Below, piece after piece: positions 8,606 through 16,031 of a stretch of 32,981 nt of DNA. Numbering within the stretch: position 1 is the first letter of the stretch; every line of letters starts with the position of its first letter. The translations under genes were made by a program, and so were the position numbers. This DNA comes from Fodinibius salsisoli (GTDB taxonomy: Bacteria; Bacteroidota; Rhodothermia; Balneolales; Balneolaceae). The stretch is from the NCBI RefSeq assembly GCF_026229185.1, contig NZ_JAGGJA010000024.1, positions 1 to 32,981 of the forward strand, written 5' to 3'. Under the pieces are notes generated by a model. It was not told the origin of the DNA, did no database searches, and saw only the letters and a list, made by a program, of their open reading frames with translations.

Positions 8606-9559
8606 ATGAGAGATATATCTGGTAAATCAACCTCGCTCCGAACAGCAAAAGCAATGGCCCTGGTGCAATGTAGTGAGCAGGCACTGGAAAAAGTTAAAAC
8701 TGATAACCTGCCCAAGGGAAATATGCTTGATGTGGGCCGTGCTTCCGGATTTTTAGGGGCCAAGAATACCCACATGCTAATTCCGCACTGCCATCCGGTT
8801 TCTATAGATGCGCTCGATATCAGTTATGAATTAATCGAGCCCGAACATAGCATTGAGGAGGTCGAAGGATTAAACGTGGATTATGGTATTGCCATCATTG
8901 CAGAAGGTAAATCCATTGATCGTACCGGGATAGAAATGGAGATTCTGACGGCCGTTTCTGTCACGGCGTTAACTATTTATGACCTGCTAAAACCCCTTGG
9001 CGACGAAGTGGAAATAAGTAATACAAAGTTGCTGAACAAAACGGGAGGTAAAAGCAACATGCGGGCCATGGTGGGTAGAGAAAACAAGTCGGCCGTATTG
9101 ATCTGTTCAGATTCGGTTGCGGCAGGAAGAAAAGATGACCGGGCCGGCCCCATTATTCAGCATTTGTTGGAAGAGCAGGGTGGAAGTATTGTGGATTTTA
9201 AAGTGCTACCGGATACACCCGAAGCAGTTCAGGCTCAGCTCAAAGAGTGGGCCGGCCGGAATATCCCGTTCATATTTACCGTGGGAGGAACCGGGCTCGG
9301 AGCTACAGATACTGTTTGTGAAGCAGTACAAGAAGTTATTGAGCGAGAGACGCCAGGGGTAATTGATGCCATGGAGCTACATGGTTTGCAGCGAACCCCC
9401 CTTGCCATGATGTCGCGCCTGACGGCAGGGATATACAAAAAATCCCTCATTGTGACCCTGCCGGGCAGTTCAGATGGACTTCGCCAAAGCCTGGAAGGCA
9501 TTCTTCCGGGGGTATTCTATGCGAAGAAAATGCTAAGAGCTGCACGAGTCAAAAGCTAA
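8606..9559 (+). CDS. moaCB: Bifunctional molybdenum cofactor biosynthesis protein MoaC-MoaB
   Basis: The 317-residue protein fuses two cofactor enzymes. Residues 1-152 are cyclic pyranopterin monophosphate synthase (MoaC), with GFLGAKNTHMLIPHCHP (48-64) and TGIEMEILTAVSVTALTIYD (107-126) holding the conserved His, Glu, Met and Asp. Residues about 155-317 are a MoaB/MogA-type domain that adenylylates molybdopterin, with TVGGTGLGATD and LPGSSDGL. MoaC acts right after MoaA (encoded at 24210-25220), and the MoaB/MogA domain acts just before MoeA (20644-21852). Placement inside the nitrate operon ties cofactor supply to the nitrate reductase. The N-terminus aligns with MoaC from its conserved MxDxSxK segment, so the start looks right. 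Confidence 0.95.
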   Translation: MRDISGKSTSLRTAKAMALVQCSEQALEKVKTDNLPKGNMLDVGRASGFLGAKNTHMLIPHCHPVSIDALDISYELIEPEHSIEEVEGLNVDYGIAIIAEGKSIDRTGIEMEILTAVSVTALTIYDLLKPLGDEVEISNTKLLNKTGGKSNMRAMVGRENKSAVLICSDSVAAGRKDDRAGPIIQHLLEEQGGSIVDFKVLPDTPEAVQAQLKEWAGRNIPFIFTVGGTGLGATDTVCEAVQEVIERETPGVIDAMELHGLQRTPLAMMSRLTAGIYKKSLIVTLPGSSDGLRQSLEGILPGVFYAKKMLRAARVKS

Positions 9560-9601
9560 TGTTGCTATTTCCCCATTATTCTCAACTTTATTTCTCTGGT
9601 T

Positions 9602-10906
9602 ATGATCGTTAGATACCATTTTGACAAAGCCTTATTATTGTTTCTGGGATGGTTGCTGTTTCCGGCAATATCCGTGTTCGGCCAATTTACGCTGGAAGGG
9701 GAAGTACGCCCCAGAACCGAACTCCGCCACGGATACAAAACACTTCCATCCAGTGATGATGAGGCTGCTTTATTTACGGAGCAGCGATCCAGAATTAACC
9801 TTGGGTATAACAAGGAGGACTACGATATCGGATTGACTGTACAGGATGTCCGGATATGGGGGAATCAAAACCAATTGAATAAGTCGGATGGGTTGTTTTC
9901 GATTCACGAGGCCTGGGGGCAAATACATTTTAGTCCCATAGTCTCCCTAAAAGCTGGACGCCAAGAATTGGTATATGACGACCAGCGTATTTTGGGAAGT
10001 GTGGGGTGGACGGCCCAGGGGCGTAGCCACGATGCATTGTTATTGAAGATTAGCAAAAAGAATTGGGCTTTACACACCGGCTGGGCCTACAATCAGGATA
10101 ATAATCCTCCGGAGCCCGCCAAATTGTTTGGTAGCTATTATGCTGGAGTACAAAATTATAAAACGCTGCAGTACACTTGGTTTAATCATCAGTCAAAGGC
10201 AGCGAACATTTCATTGTTAGCTCTGAATAATGGTGTTCAGTTACCAGACTCATCCACTAATTTTACCCAGACCGTTGGAGTAACCGGTAACTATAGTCTC
10301 GAAAATATAAATCTAAGTGGTTCACTGTACTATCAAACTGGCAGAGACCCGGCCAATATGGAAGTAGAGGCATGGCTGGCATCTTTGAACGCTACCTATA
10401 GTGGGTTTGAAAAACTGAAACTGACTGTTGGGGGAGATTATCTATCCGGTTCAAAAGTGGATGATGAGAAGAATCGGTCATTTAATCCCCTCTACGGCAC
10501 CCATCATAAGTTTTATGGGTTCATGGATTATTTCTATGTGGGCAATGGCCACAGTCAGTCGGTAGGTACTAATACTAATGCGGCTGGGCTTGTTGATTTA
10601 TACCTCAAGGCTTCAATGCAGTTTACTGATGCTTCGTCTTTGTTGCTGCACGCCCACGAATTTTTTGCACCTGTTGAAATCAGGAATCCAATAGATTTGT
10701 CTTCGGAGTTAAATTCCCGCCTTGGCACCGAAATAGATGTGGTTTTCAGCCATGCCATAACGGATGAAGTTTCTTTTAAAGCCGGTTATGCTCAGATGTT
10801 TGGGACCTCTTCGCTGAGCGCCTTAAAGGGAGGGAATCAAGATGAGTGGGCCAGCTGGGCCTGGCTGATGATTTCTTTTAATCCGGTCTTTTTTACCACA
10901 AAGTAA
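9602..10906 (+). CDS. Outer-membrane beta-barrel porin, alginate-export-like family
   Basis: The 434-residue protein begins with a signal peptide (hydrophobic LLLFLGWLLFPAISVFG, likely cut before QFTLEGEV). The mature part has alternating polar/hydrophobic strands throughout and the N-terminal pattern VRPRTELR, typical of the alginate_export barrel family. It sits between the cofactor gene and the nitrate transporter gene (39 bases downstream). The name of the family comes from its founding member; here a role as an outer-membrane channel for nitrate, nitrite or another anion is more likely, by context. The start could be an inner methionine, but none lies closer to the signal peptide. Confidence 0.8.
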   Translation: MIVRYHFDKALLLFLGWLLFPAISVFGQFTLEGEVRPRTELRHGYKTLPSSDDEAALFTEQRSRINLGYNKEDYDIGLTVQDVRIWGNQNQLNKSDGLFSIHEAWGQIHFSPIVSLKAGRQELVYDDQRILGSVGWTAQGRSHDALLLKISKKNWALHTGWAYNQDNNPPEPAKLFGSYYAGVQNYKTLQYTWFNHQSKAANISLLALNNGVQLPDSSTNFTQTVGVTGNYSLENINLSGSLYYQTGRDPANMEVEAWLASLNATYSGFEKLKLTVGGDYLSGSKVDDEKNRSFNPLYGTHHKFYGFMDYFYVGNGHSQSVGTNTNAAGLVDLYLKASMQFTDASSLLLHAHEFFAPVEIRNPIDLSSELNSRLGTEIDVVFSHAITDEVSFKAGYAQMFGTSSLSALKGGNQDEWASWAWLMISFNPVFFTTK

Positions 10907-10945
10907 CCTTGATAGATACCTAACAGATCACAAAAACCTAATCCC

Positions 10946-12304
10946 ATGTCAACACAAAAAACGAATAAAGCTACGAAAATAAATCTGTTTAGTTTTGCGG
11001 CGCCGCATATGCGAACGTTTCATCTGAGCTGGATCTCATTTTTCCTCTGCTTTTTTGGATGGTTCGGCATTGCACCATTGATGGCGGTTGTTCGTGAAGA
11101 ACTGAACCTTACGCAATCTCAAATTGGCAATACCATTATTGCTTCAGTAGCTATTACCGTGATTGCACGTATAGTCATCGGACGATTTTGTGATAAGTAC
11201 GGCCCACGGTTAACGTATAGTACCCTTTTAATACTCGGATCGATTCCCGTCATTAGTATCGGTCTCAGTGACAGCTATGAGTCTTTCCTGATTCTCCGGC
11301 TGGTAATTGGGGTTATCGGGGCTTCCTTTGTTATCACCCAGTATCATACCTCCGTTATGTTTGCGGATAATGTGGTGGGAACAGCCAATGCAACGACGGC
11401 AGGATGGGGGAACATGGGTGGCGGGGCGACCCAGGTGATTATGCCGATGATCTTTTCAGGATTCGTTTTCCTGGGGCTTGAGGAATCTTCGGCCTGGAGA
11501 TGGGCTATGGCCGTCCCCGGTGTGGCAATGATTGTGTTGGGAATACTCTACTACAAATATACGACTGACACCCCCGAAGGTAATTTTTCTGATTTAAAGG
11601 CCGATTCAATGGCCGAGCTTGAAGGTGATAACGAGGAAGAGTCTGAGGTATCAATGCTTGAGGTGATGAAGGACTACCGTGTTTGGAGTTTGTTTATCAT
11701 TTATGGTGCCAGTTTTGGTATTGAGCTTACCATCAACAACATTGCCGCGATTTATTATTACGACTACTTTTCGCTGGATTTAAAAACGGCAGGCCTTATT
11801 GCCGGACTCTTCGGCTTGATGAATATTTTTGCCCGTTCAGTCGGTGGCTTCCTGGGAGACAAGTGCGGTATCAAATTTGGCCTGCGGGGGCGTGTGGTAT
11901 TCCTTTTTATCATGCTCTTCCTGGAAGGGATCGCGCTGATGGTATTCTCAAGTATGTCGGTCCTTCCATTAGCCATTGGTACGATGATCCTGTTCAGTCT
12001 GTGTGTACAGATGGCGGAGGGGGCAACCTATTCCGTTGTTCCATTTATCAATAGAAAAGCAATTGGTGCAGTATCCGGTATTGTGGGAGCGGGTGGAAAT
12101 GCCGGTGCTGTTATGGCTGGATTTTTATTCAAATACGAGTCCATACCCTACCCGCAAGCTCTTTTTATCATTGGTATTGTGGTTACCATTGTATCATTTG
12201 TTGCCTTTACCATACGGTTTTCAACCGCTGATGAGAAAGAGGCAGAAGAAGAGCTGGAAGAAGCCCTCGCCGAACCAGAGCTTGAGCCCGTATTAGCTGA
12301 TTAA
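10946..12304 (+). CDS. narK: Nitrate/nitrite transporter, MFS family (NarK/NasA)
   Basis: This 452-residue inner-membrane protein has about 12 hydrophobic segments. The nitrate signatures are both present: GWGNMGGGATQ (153-163) and AIGAVSGIVGAGGNAG (371-386). Arginines that bind nitrate in characterised NarK proteins are seen in TM2 (ARIVIGR, Arg75) and TM8 (FARSVGG, Arg296). The TM6-TM7 loop (about 205-245) is unusually acidic, and so is the C-terminal tail, which has no known domain. It imports nitrate for the adjacent reductase and might also export nitrite. It lies between the porin and nitrate reductase genes. Confidence 0.95.
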   Translation: MSTQKTNKATKINLFSFAAPHMRTFHLSWISFFLCFFGWFGIAPLMAVVREELNLTQSQIGNTIIASVAITVIARIVIGRFCDKYGPRLTYSTLLILGSIPVISIGLSDSYESFLILRLVIGVIGASFVITQYHTSVMFADNVVGTANATTAGWGNMGGGATQVIMPMIFSGFVFLGLEESSAWRWAMAVPGVAMIVLGILYYKYTTDTPEGNFSDLKADSMAELEGDNEEESEVSMLEVMKDYRVWSLFIIYGASFGIELTINNIAAIYYYDYFSLDLKTAGLIAGLFGLMNIFARSVGGFLGDKCGIKFGLRGRVVFLFIMLFLEGIALMVFSSMSVLPLAIGTMILFSLCVQMAEGATYSVVPFINRKAIGAVSGIVGAGGNAGAVMAGFLFKYESIPYPQALFIIGIVVTIVSFVAFTIRFSTADEKEAEEELEEALAEPELEPVLAD

Positions 12305-12361
12305 GAAGGCAGCACTGATATTCATTATAGCCAGAAAAAATATGGAATTTAAATTTGTTTC

Positions 12362-12470
12362 AATCCTCCTGGCCTCCTTCTCCAAGGAGGAACTCTTTAC
12401 TCTTGATATCAATCGAGATGTAAATATGAAAGTTAAAATCCCTCTTGGAGAAGAGGGATACAGGGAGATT
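12362..12470. repeat. Inverted pair of self-complementary hairpins upstream of nitrate reductase
   Basis: Two arms of about 34 bases (12362-12394 and 12437-12470) are inverted, imperfect copies of one another, separated by 42 bases. Each arm is a perfect small hairpin: CCTCCTT-CTCC-AAGGAGG (12373-12390) and CCCTCTT-GGAG-AAGAGGG (12440-12457). The tetraloops CTCC and GGAG are complementary, so the two could form a kissing pair or a single long stem. It resembles a REPIN/MITE insertion. Its position between narK and the reductase gene means it is in their joint transcript, if one exists, where it could attenuate or stabilise mRNA. Confidence 0.65.
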
Positions 12471-12506
12471 GACAAGAGGTAGCTAAAGAATTGTAAAACA
12501 CCAAAT

Positions 12507-15500
12507 ATGCAAAACGCACGGACCCAAAAATTTAAATCTACTTGTTCCTACTGTGGAGTAGGTTGCGGAGTCATCGTTGAAAAAAATGCCAAGGGGCAAA
12601 TTAAGGTGACCGGGGATGAGTCGCATCCCTCCAACAAAGGTATGCTCTGTTCTAAAGGAATGAATCTGCATTATACCGTTGCGGATCAGTCAGACCGGTT
12701 GCTCTATCCGGAGATGCGGTGGGCACGCAACCAGCCCCGCCGACGCGTGGATTGGGATACGGCTCTAGAACGGGCATCCGCTGTATTTGGGACATTTATC
12801 GACAAACACGGTCCTGATTCGGTCGGCTTTTATGTCTCTGGGCAGTGCCTTACTGAGGAGTATTACACCGTCAATAAACTTGCCAAAGGGTTTGTTGGGA
12901 CCAATAATATTGATACCAATTCTCGGTTATGCATGAGCTCCGCAGTAGCGGGTTATAAGAAAACACTGGGCGAAGATTCGGTACCGATCAGTTATGAAGA
13001 TATCGAGTTGGCCAACTGTTTCTTCATCGCGGGTGCCAATCCCGCCTGGTGTCATCCCATTATATTTCGTCGTATCGAAGCTCATAAAGAAAAGCATCCC
13101 GATGTAAAGGTGATTGTTGCAGATCCTCGTAAAACTCAATCATGCTCAATTGCTGATTTGCACCTGCAGCTAAACCCGGGGACCGATACGACCTTATTTC
13201 AGGCTATCGCCCGTTGCCTGATTGAAGATGGCCGTATTGATGAATCATTTGTCGAGGATCATACGGATGGGTTCGACGAGCTGAAGATGCAGGTTATGGC
13301 GCAACCGTTGCGAGAAGCAGCTAAAATTTGTGGCCTAAAAGTGCAGGAAATTAAGCAAGCAGCCCGTTGGATTGGTGATGCCAACGGCTATATTTCAATG
13401 TGGGCAATGGGCCTTAACCAAAGTGTGGATGGCACAGAGAAAAATTTGGCGCTCATTAACCTTTCTCTCATTACCGGGCAGATTGGCAAGCCCGGTGCCG
13501 GGCCTTTTTCACTGACGGGGCAGCCGAATGCTATGGGCGGTCGGGAAGTGGGAGGAATGGCCAGCCTGCTTTCGGCTCATCGGGATTTAAGCAATCCCGC
13601 ACATCGCCGGGAAGTCGCCGACCGTTGGGGGGTATCTTCGGTCCCTGCTGAGCCGGGTTATACCGCTACCGAAATGTTTGATGCCCTTCGAAGTGGGGCT
13701 ATGAAAGCAATTTGGATTATTTGTACCAATCCGGTCGTCAGTATGCCGCATTCCGCTATCGTTGAAGAAGCCCTGGAGGAAGCACGGTTTGTAGTAGTAC
13801 AGGATATCTCTCAAAATTCAGAGACAACCGATTATGCCGATCTCTTATTGCCGGCAGCGGGCTACCTGGAGAAGGAGGGGACGATGACCAACTCCGAACG
13901 GCGCATCAGTTATCTGAATAAAGTCGTAGATCCACCGGGCGAAGCACTGCCCGATGCCGAAATATTGTGTCGTTTTGCGCGAAAAATGGGTTATAGCGGA
14001 TTTGATTTTGAAGATGCCGCCGCCATTTTTTCTGAGCATTGTAAGCTAACCGAGGGTACAAATATTGATATCAGCGGATTAAGCTATGAGTATCTGAAAC
14101 AAAACGGCACAGTTCAGTGGCCATTCCTAAATGAATCTGAAGAAGGAACACGGAGGTTATTTACCGACCATCAATTTTATACACCCAATGGGCGTGCTCA
14201 AATTCATACCCGCGGGGAGAAAAGACCAGAAAGGCCAGGCGAAGATCATCCATTTGTGTTAACAACCGGACGTATTCGTGATCAATGGCATACGATGACC
14301 CGGACGGGTAAAGTCAGTCGTCTCAACCAGCATATTGAGCAACCCTATGTCGAGATTCATCCCAAAGATGCCAAAGAATATGGTATTAGAGATGGAGAGG
14401 TTGTGCAGGTATCTAACGATCGTGGAGAGGTGCGTTTGAACGCTTCTTTTTCTGATGGTATCAAACGAGGAATGTTGTTTATCCCGATGCACTGGGGAAA
14501 GGTATTGCAGAAAGATTATCCGCGGGCCAATAATTTAACGAGTGATCGTATCGATCCGGTGTCGAAAGAGCCCGACTTCAAATATTCGTCGGTAGCCATA
14601 ACTAAATTCAAAAAGGAGGAGGAGAAAATTCTTGTTGTGGGGGCCGGGGCTGCTGCGTTCCAGTTTATAAACAGCTATCGGCAGCATAATATGGAGGATG
14701 AAATCCAGGTCTTCTCCAAAGAGTATGAGTGGTTTTACAACCGTGTGCTGTTGCCGGATTATATAAGCGGCGAGCTTGATTGGAAGAAACTTAAGAAGAT
14801 GCAGTCAGGTAAATTGGTTGAGCTGGATATCCTGATGCATGAAGGTATTAGTGTGGACCAAGTACAGCCAGATGAGCAGTATGTCACGGATTCTAATGGC
14901 GAACAGCATAGGTATGATAAGTTGGTTCTCGCTACTGGAAGCCGGGCCAATTTTCCACGTGGTATTCCACAGCTACCGGGGGTGTTTACGATCCGTAACC
15001 GAACCGATGCGGATGAGCTTATGGAGTACACAAACCGTGAGGGGCATGTGATTATCGTAGGGGGAGGCTTACTTGGCCTCGAGATGGCAGCCTCGCTCCG
15101 ACAGGTCGATGTTGAGGTTACGCTGGTGCATCGCAATCCCCGGTTAATGGAGCGGCAGCTCGATCAAATGGCCAGTGAGCTGCTCTATGAGCATATACAT
15201 GATTGTGGTATTCGCGTGATCTTCAATGATGAAATTGAGCACCTCTCAGAGCAGGAAGAGGACATCCGGGCAGGTTTAAAAAGCGGCAAGTTTTTGACGG
15301 CTAAAGCAGTGGTCTATGCCATCGGCACGCGCCCCAATATTGGTTTGGCAAAAGAGGCTGGGTTGGATTGTAAACGCGGAGTTATCGTCAACGACCACCT
15401 GCAAGCCAGTGATCCAAATATCTATGCTATTGGTGAGATCGCAGAACATAATGGATCAATGAATGGCATTACAGCTGCTGCCGAGCAACAGGCAGATATC

Positions 15501-16013
15501 GTGGCCTCATATATAGCTGGGGATTTGTCCAGCCATTATACGGGATCGATATCAATGAATATTCTCAAATTTCCGGATCTCGAACTTTGTTCATTGGGCA
15601 TCACGGAAGTGCCGGATGATGACGCAAGCTATGAAGAAATTGTGCTGGTGGATAAGGGGCAGCGATTTTATAAAAAATGTATTGTCCATAACGATCGACT
15701 GGTCGGTGCCATTTTAATGGGAGATAAAACAGAATTTAATGACTACCGTCGGCTGATAGAGCAACAGATGGAGCTATCTGATAAGCGCAAAGAGCTCTTG
15801 CGTTCGGGCCAGAGTTTGCCGCCCATGAAAGGCGAACTGGTCTGCTCTTGCAATAATGTTGGCGATGGTAATATCCGGGAAGTAATCCGCGAAGGGTGTA
15901 GTAATTTCAAGGAGCTCTGCCAACTGACGGGAGCAGGAACGGGCTGCGGAAGCTGTAAGCCCGAAGTGAAAGCAATTATGGAAGAAATGGCTGTTGCAGC
16001 TGGTAATGGGTAA
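12507..16013 (+). CDS. Assimilatory nitrate reductase fused to NAD(P)H/FAD reductase and BFD domain
   Basis: The 1168-residue protein should reduce nitrate to nitrite with electrons taken directly from NAD(P)H. The N-terminal part (about 1-690) is a molybdopterin oxidoreductase of the NasA/NasC/NapA type: [4Fe-4S] ligands Cys13, 16, 20 and 48, and a likely Mo ligand Cys142 in NSRLCMSSAV. Next is a NirB-like FAD/NAD(P)H module (about 707-1100; VVGAGAAA at 710-717, VGGGLLGLE at 851-859, YAIGE). The C-terminus is a BFD-like [2Fe-2S] domain (Cys1113, 1115, 1147, 1150). In Bacillus the reductase subunit (NasB) is a separate protein. No signal peptide is seen, so it is cytoplasmic. The open frame is continuous, with no sign of frameshift. 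Confidence 0.95.
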   Translation: MQNARTQKFKSTCSYCGVGCGVIVEKNAKGQIKVTGDESHPSNKGMLCSKGMNLHYTVADQSDRLLYPEMRWARNQPRRRVDWDTALERASAVFGTFIDKHGPDSVGFYVSGQCLTEEYYTVNKLAKGFVGTNNIDTNSRLCMSSAVAGYKKTLGEDSVPISYEDIELANCFFIAGANPAWCHPIIFRRIEAHKEKHPDVKVIVADPRKTQSCSIADLHLQLNPGTDTTLFQAIARCLIEDGRIDESFVEDHTDGFDELKMQVMAQPLREAAKICGLKVQEIKQAARWIGDANGYISMWAMGLNQSVDGTEKNLALINLSLITGQIGKPGAGPFSLTGQPNAMGGREVGGMASLLSAHRDLSNPAHRREVADRWGVSSVPAEPGYTATEMFDALRSGAMKAIWIICTNPVVSMPHSAIVEEALEEARFVVVQDISQNSETTDYADLLLPAAGYLEKEGTMTNSERRISYLNKVVDPPGEALPDAEILCRFARKMGYSGFDFEDAAAIFSEHCKLTEGTNIDISGLSYEYLKQNGTVQWPFLNESEEGTRRLFTDHQFYTPNGRAQIHTRGEKRPERPGEDHPFVLTTGRIRDQWHTMTRTGKVSRLNQHIEQPYVEIHPKDAKEYGIRDGEVVQVSNDRGEVRLNASFSDGIKRGMLFIPMHWGKVLQKDYPRANNLTSDRIDPVSKEPDFKYSSVAITKFKKEEEKILVVGAGAAAFQFINSYRQHNMEDEIQVFSKEYEWFYNRVLLPDYISGELDWKKLKKMQSGKLVELDILMHEGISVDQVQPDEQYVTDSNGEQHRYDKLVLATGSRANFPRGIPQLPGVFTIRNRTDADELMEYTNREGHVIIVGGGLLGLEMAASLRQVDVEVTLVHRNPRLMERQLDQMASELLYEHIHDCGIRVIFNDEIEHLSEQEEDIRAGLKSGKFLTAKAVVYAIGTRPNIGLAKEAGLDCKRGVIVNDHLQASDPNIYAIGEIAEHNGSMNGITAAAEQQADIVASYIAGDLSSHYTGSISMNILKFPDLELCSLGITEVPDDDASYEEIVLVDKGQRFYKKCIVHNDRLVGAILMGDKTEFNDYRRLIEQQMELSDKRKELLRSGQSLPPMKGELVCSCNNVGDGNIREVIREGCSNFKELCQLTGAGTGCGSCKPEVKAIMEEMAVAAGNG

Positions 16014-16020
16014 AAGCGTA

Positions 16021-16031
16021 AGGAGACAATG
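16021..16031 (+). promoter_or_regulatory. Strong Shine-Dalgarno site deciding the start at 16029
   Basis: AGGAG (16021-16025; AAGGAG with the preceding A) lies three bases before the ATG at 16029, within 16 bases of the nitrate reductase stop codon. Few genes in this window have so clear a site; it supports translational coupling of the rubredoxin-tailed protein to the reductase. Confidence 0.6.

Noticed and set aside
12362-12470. ANTAR-type antiterminator hairpins, as in the nasF leader controlled by NasR
   Set aside because: The loops are four bases (CTCC, GGAG) and do not show the hexaloop with A at position 1 and G at position 4 that ANTAR targets need; the inverted-copy structure fits a dispersed repeat better.
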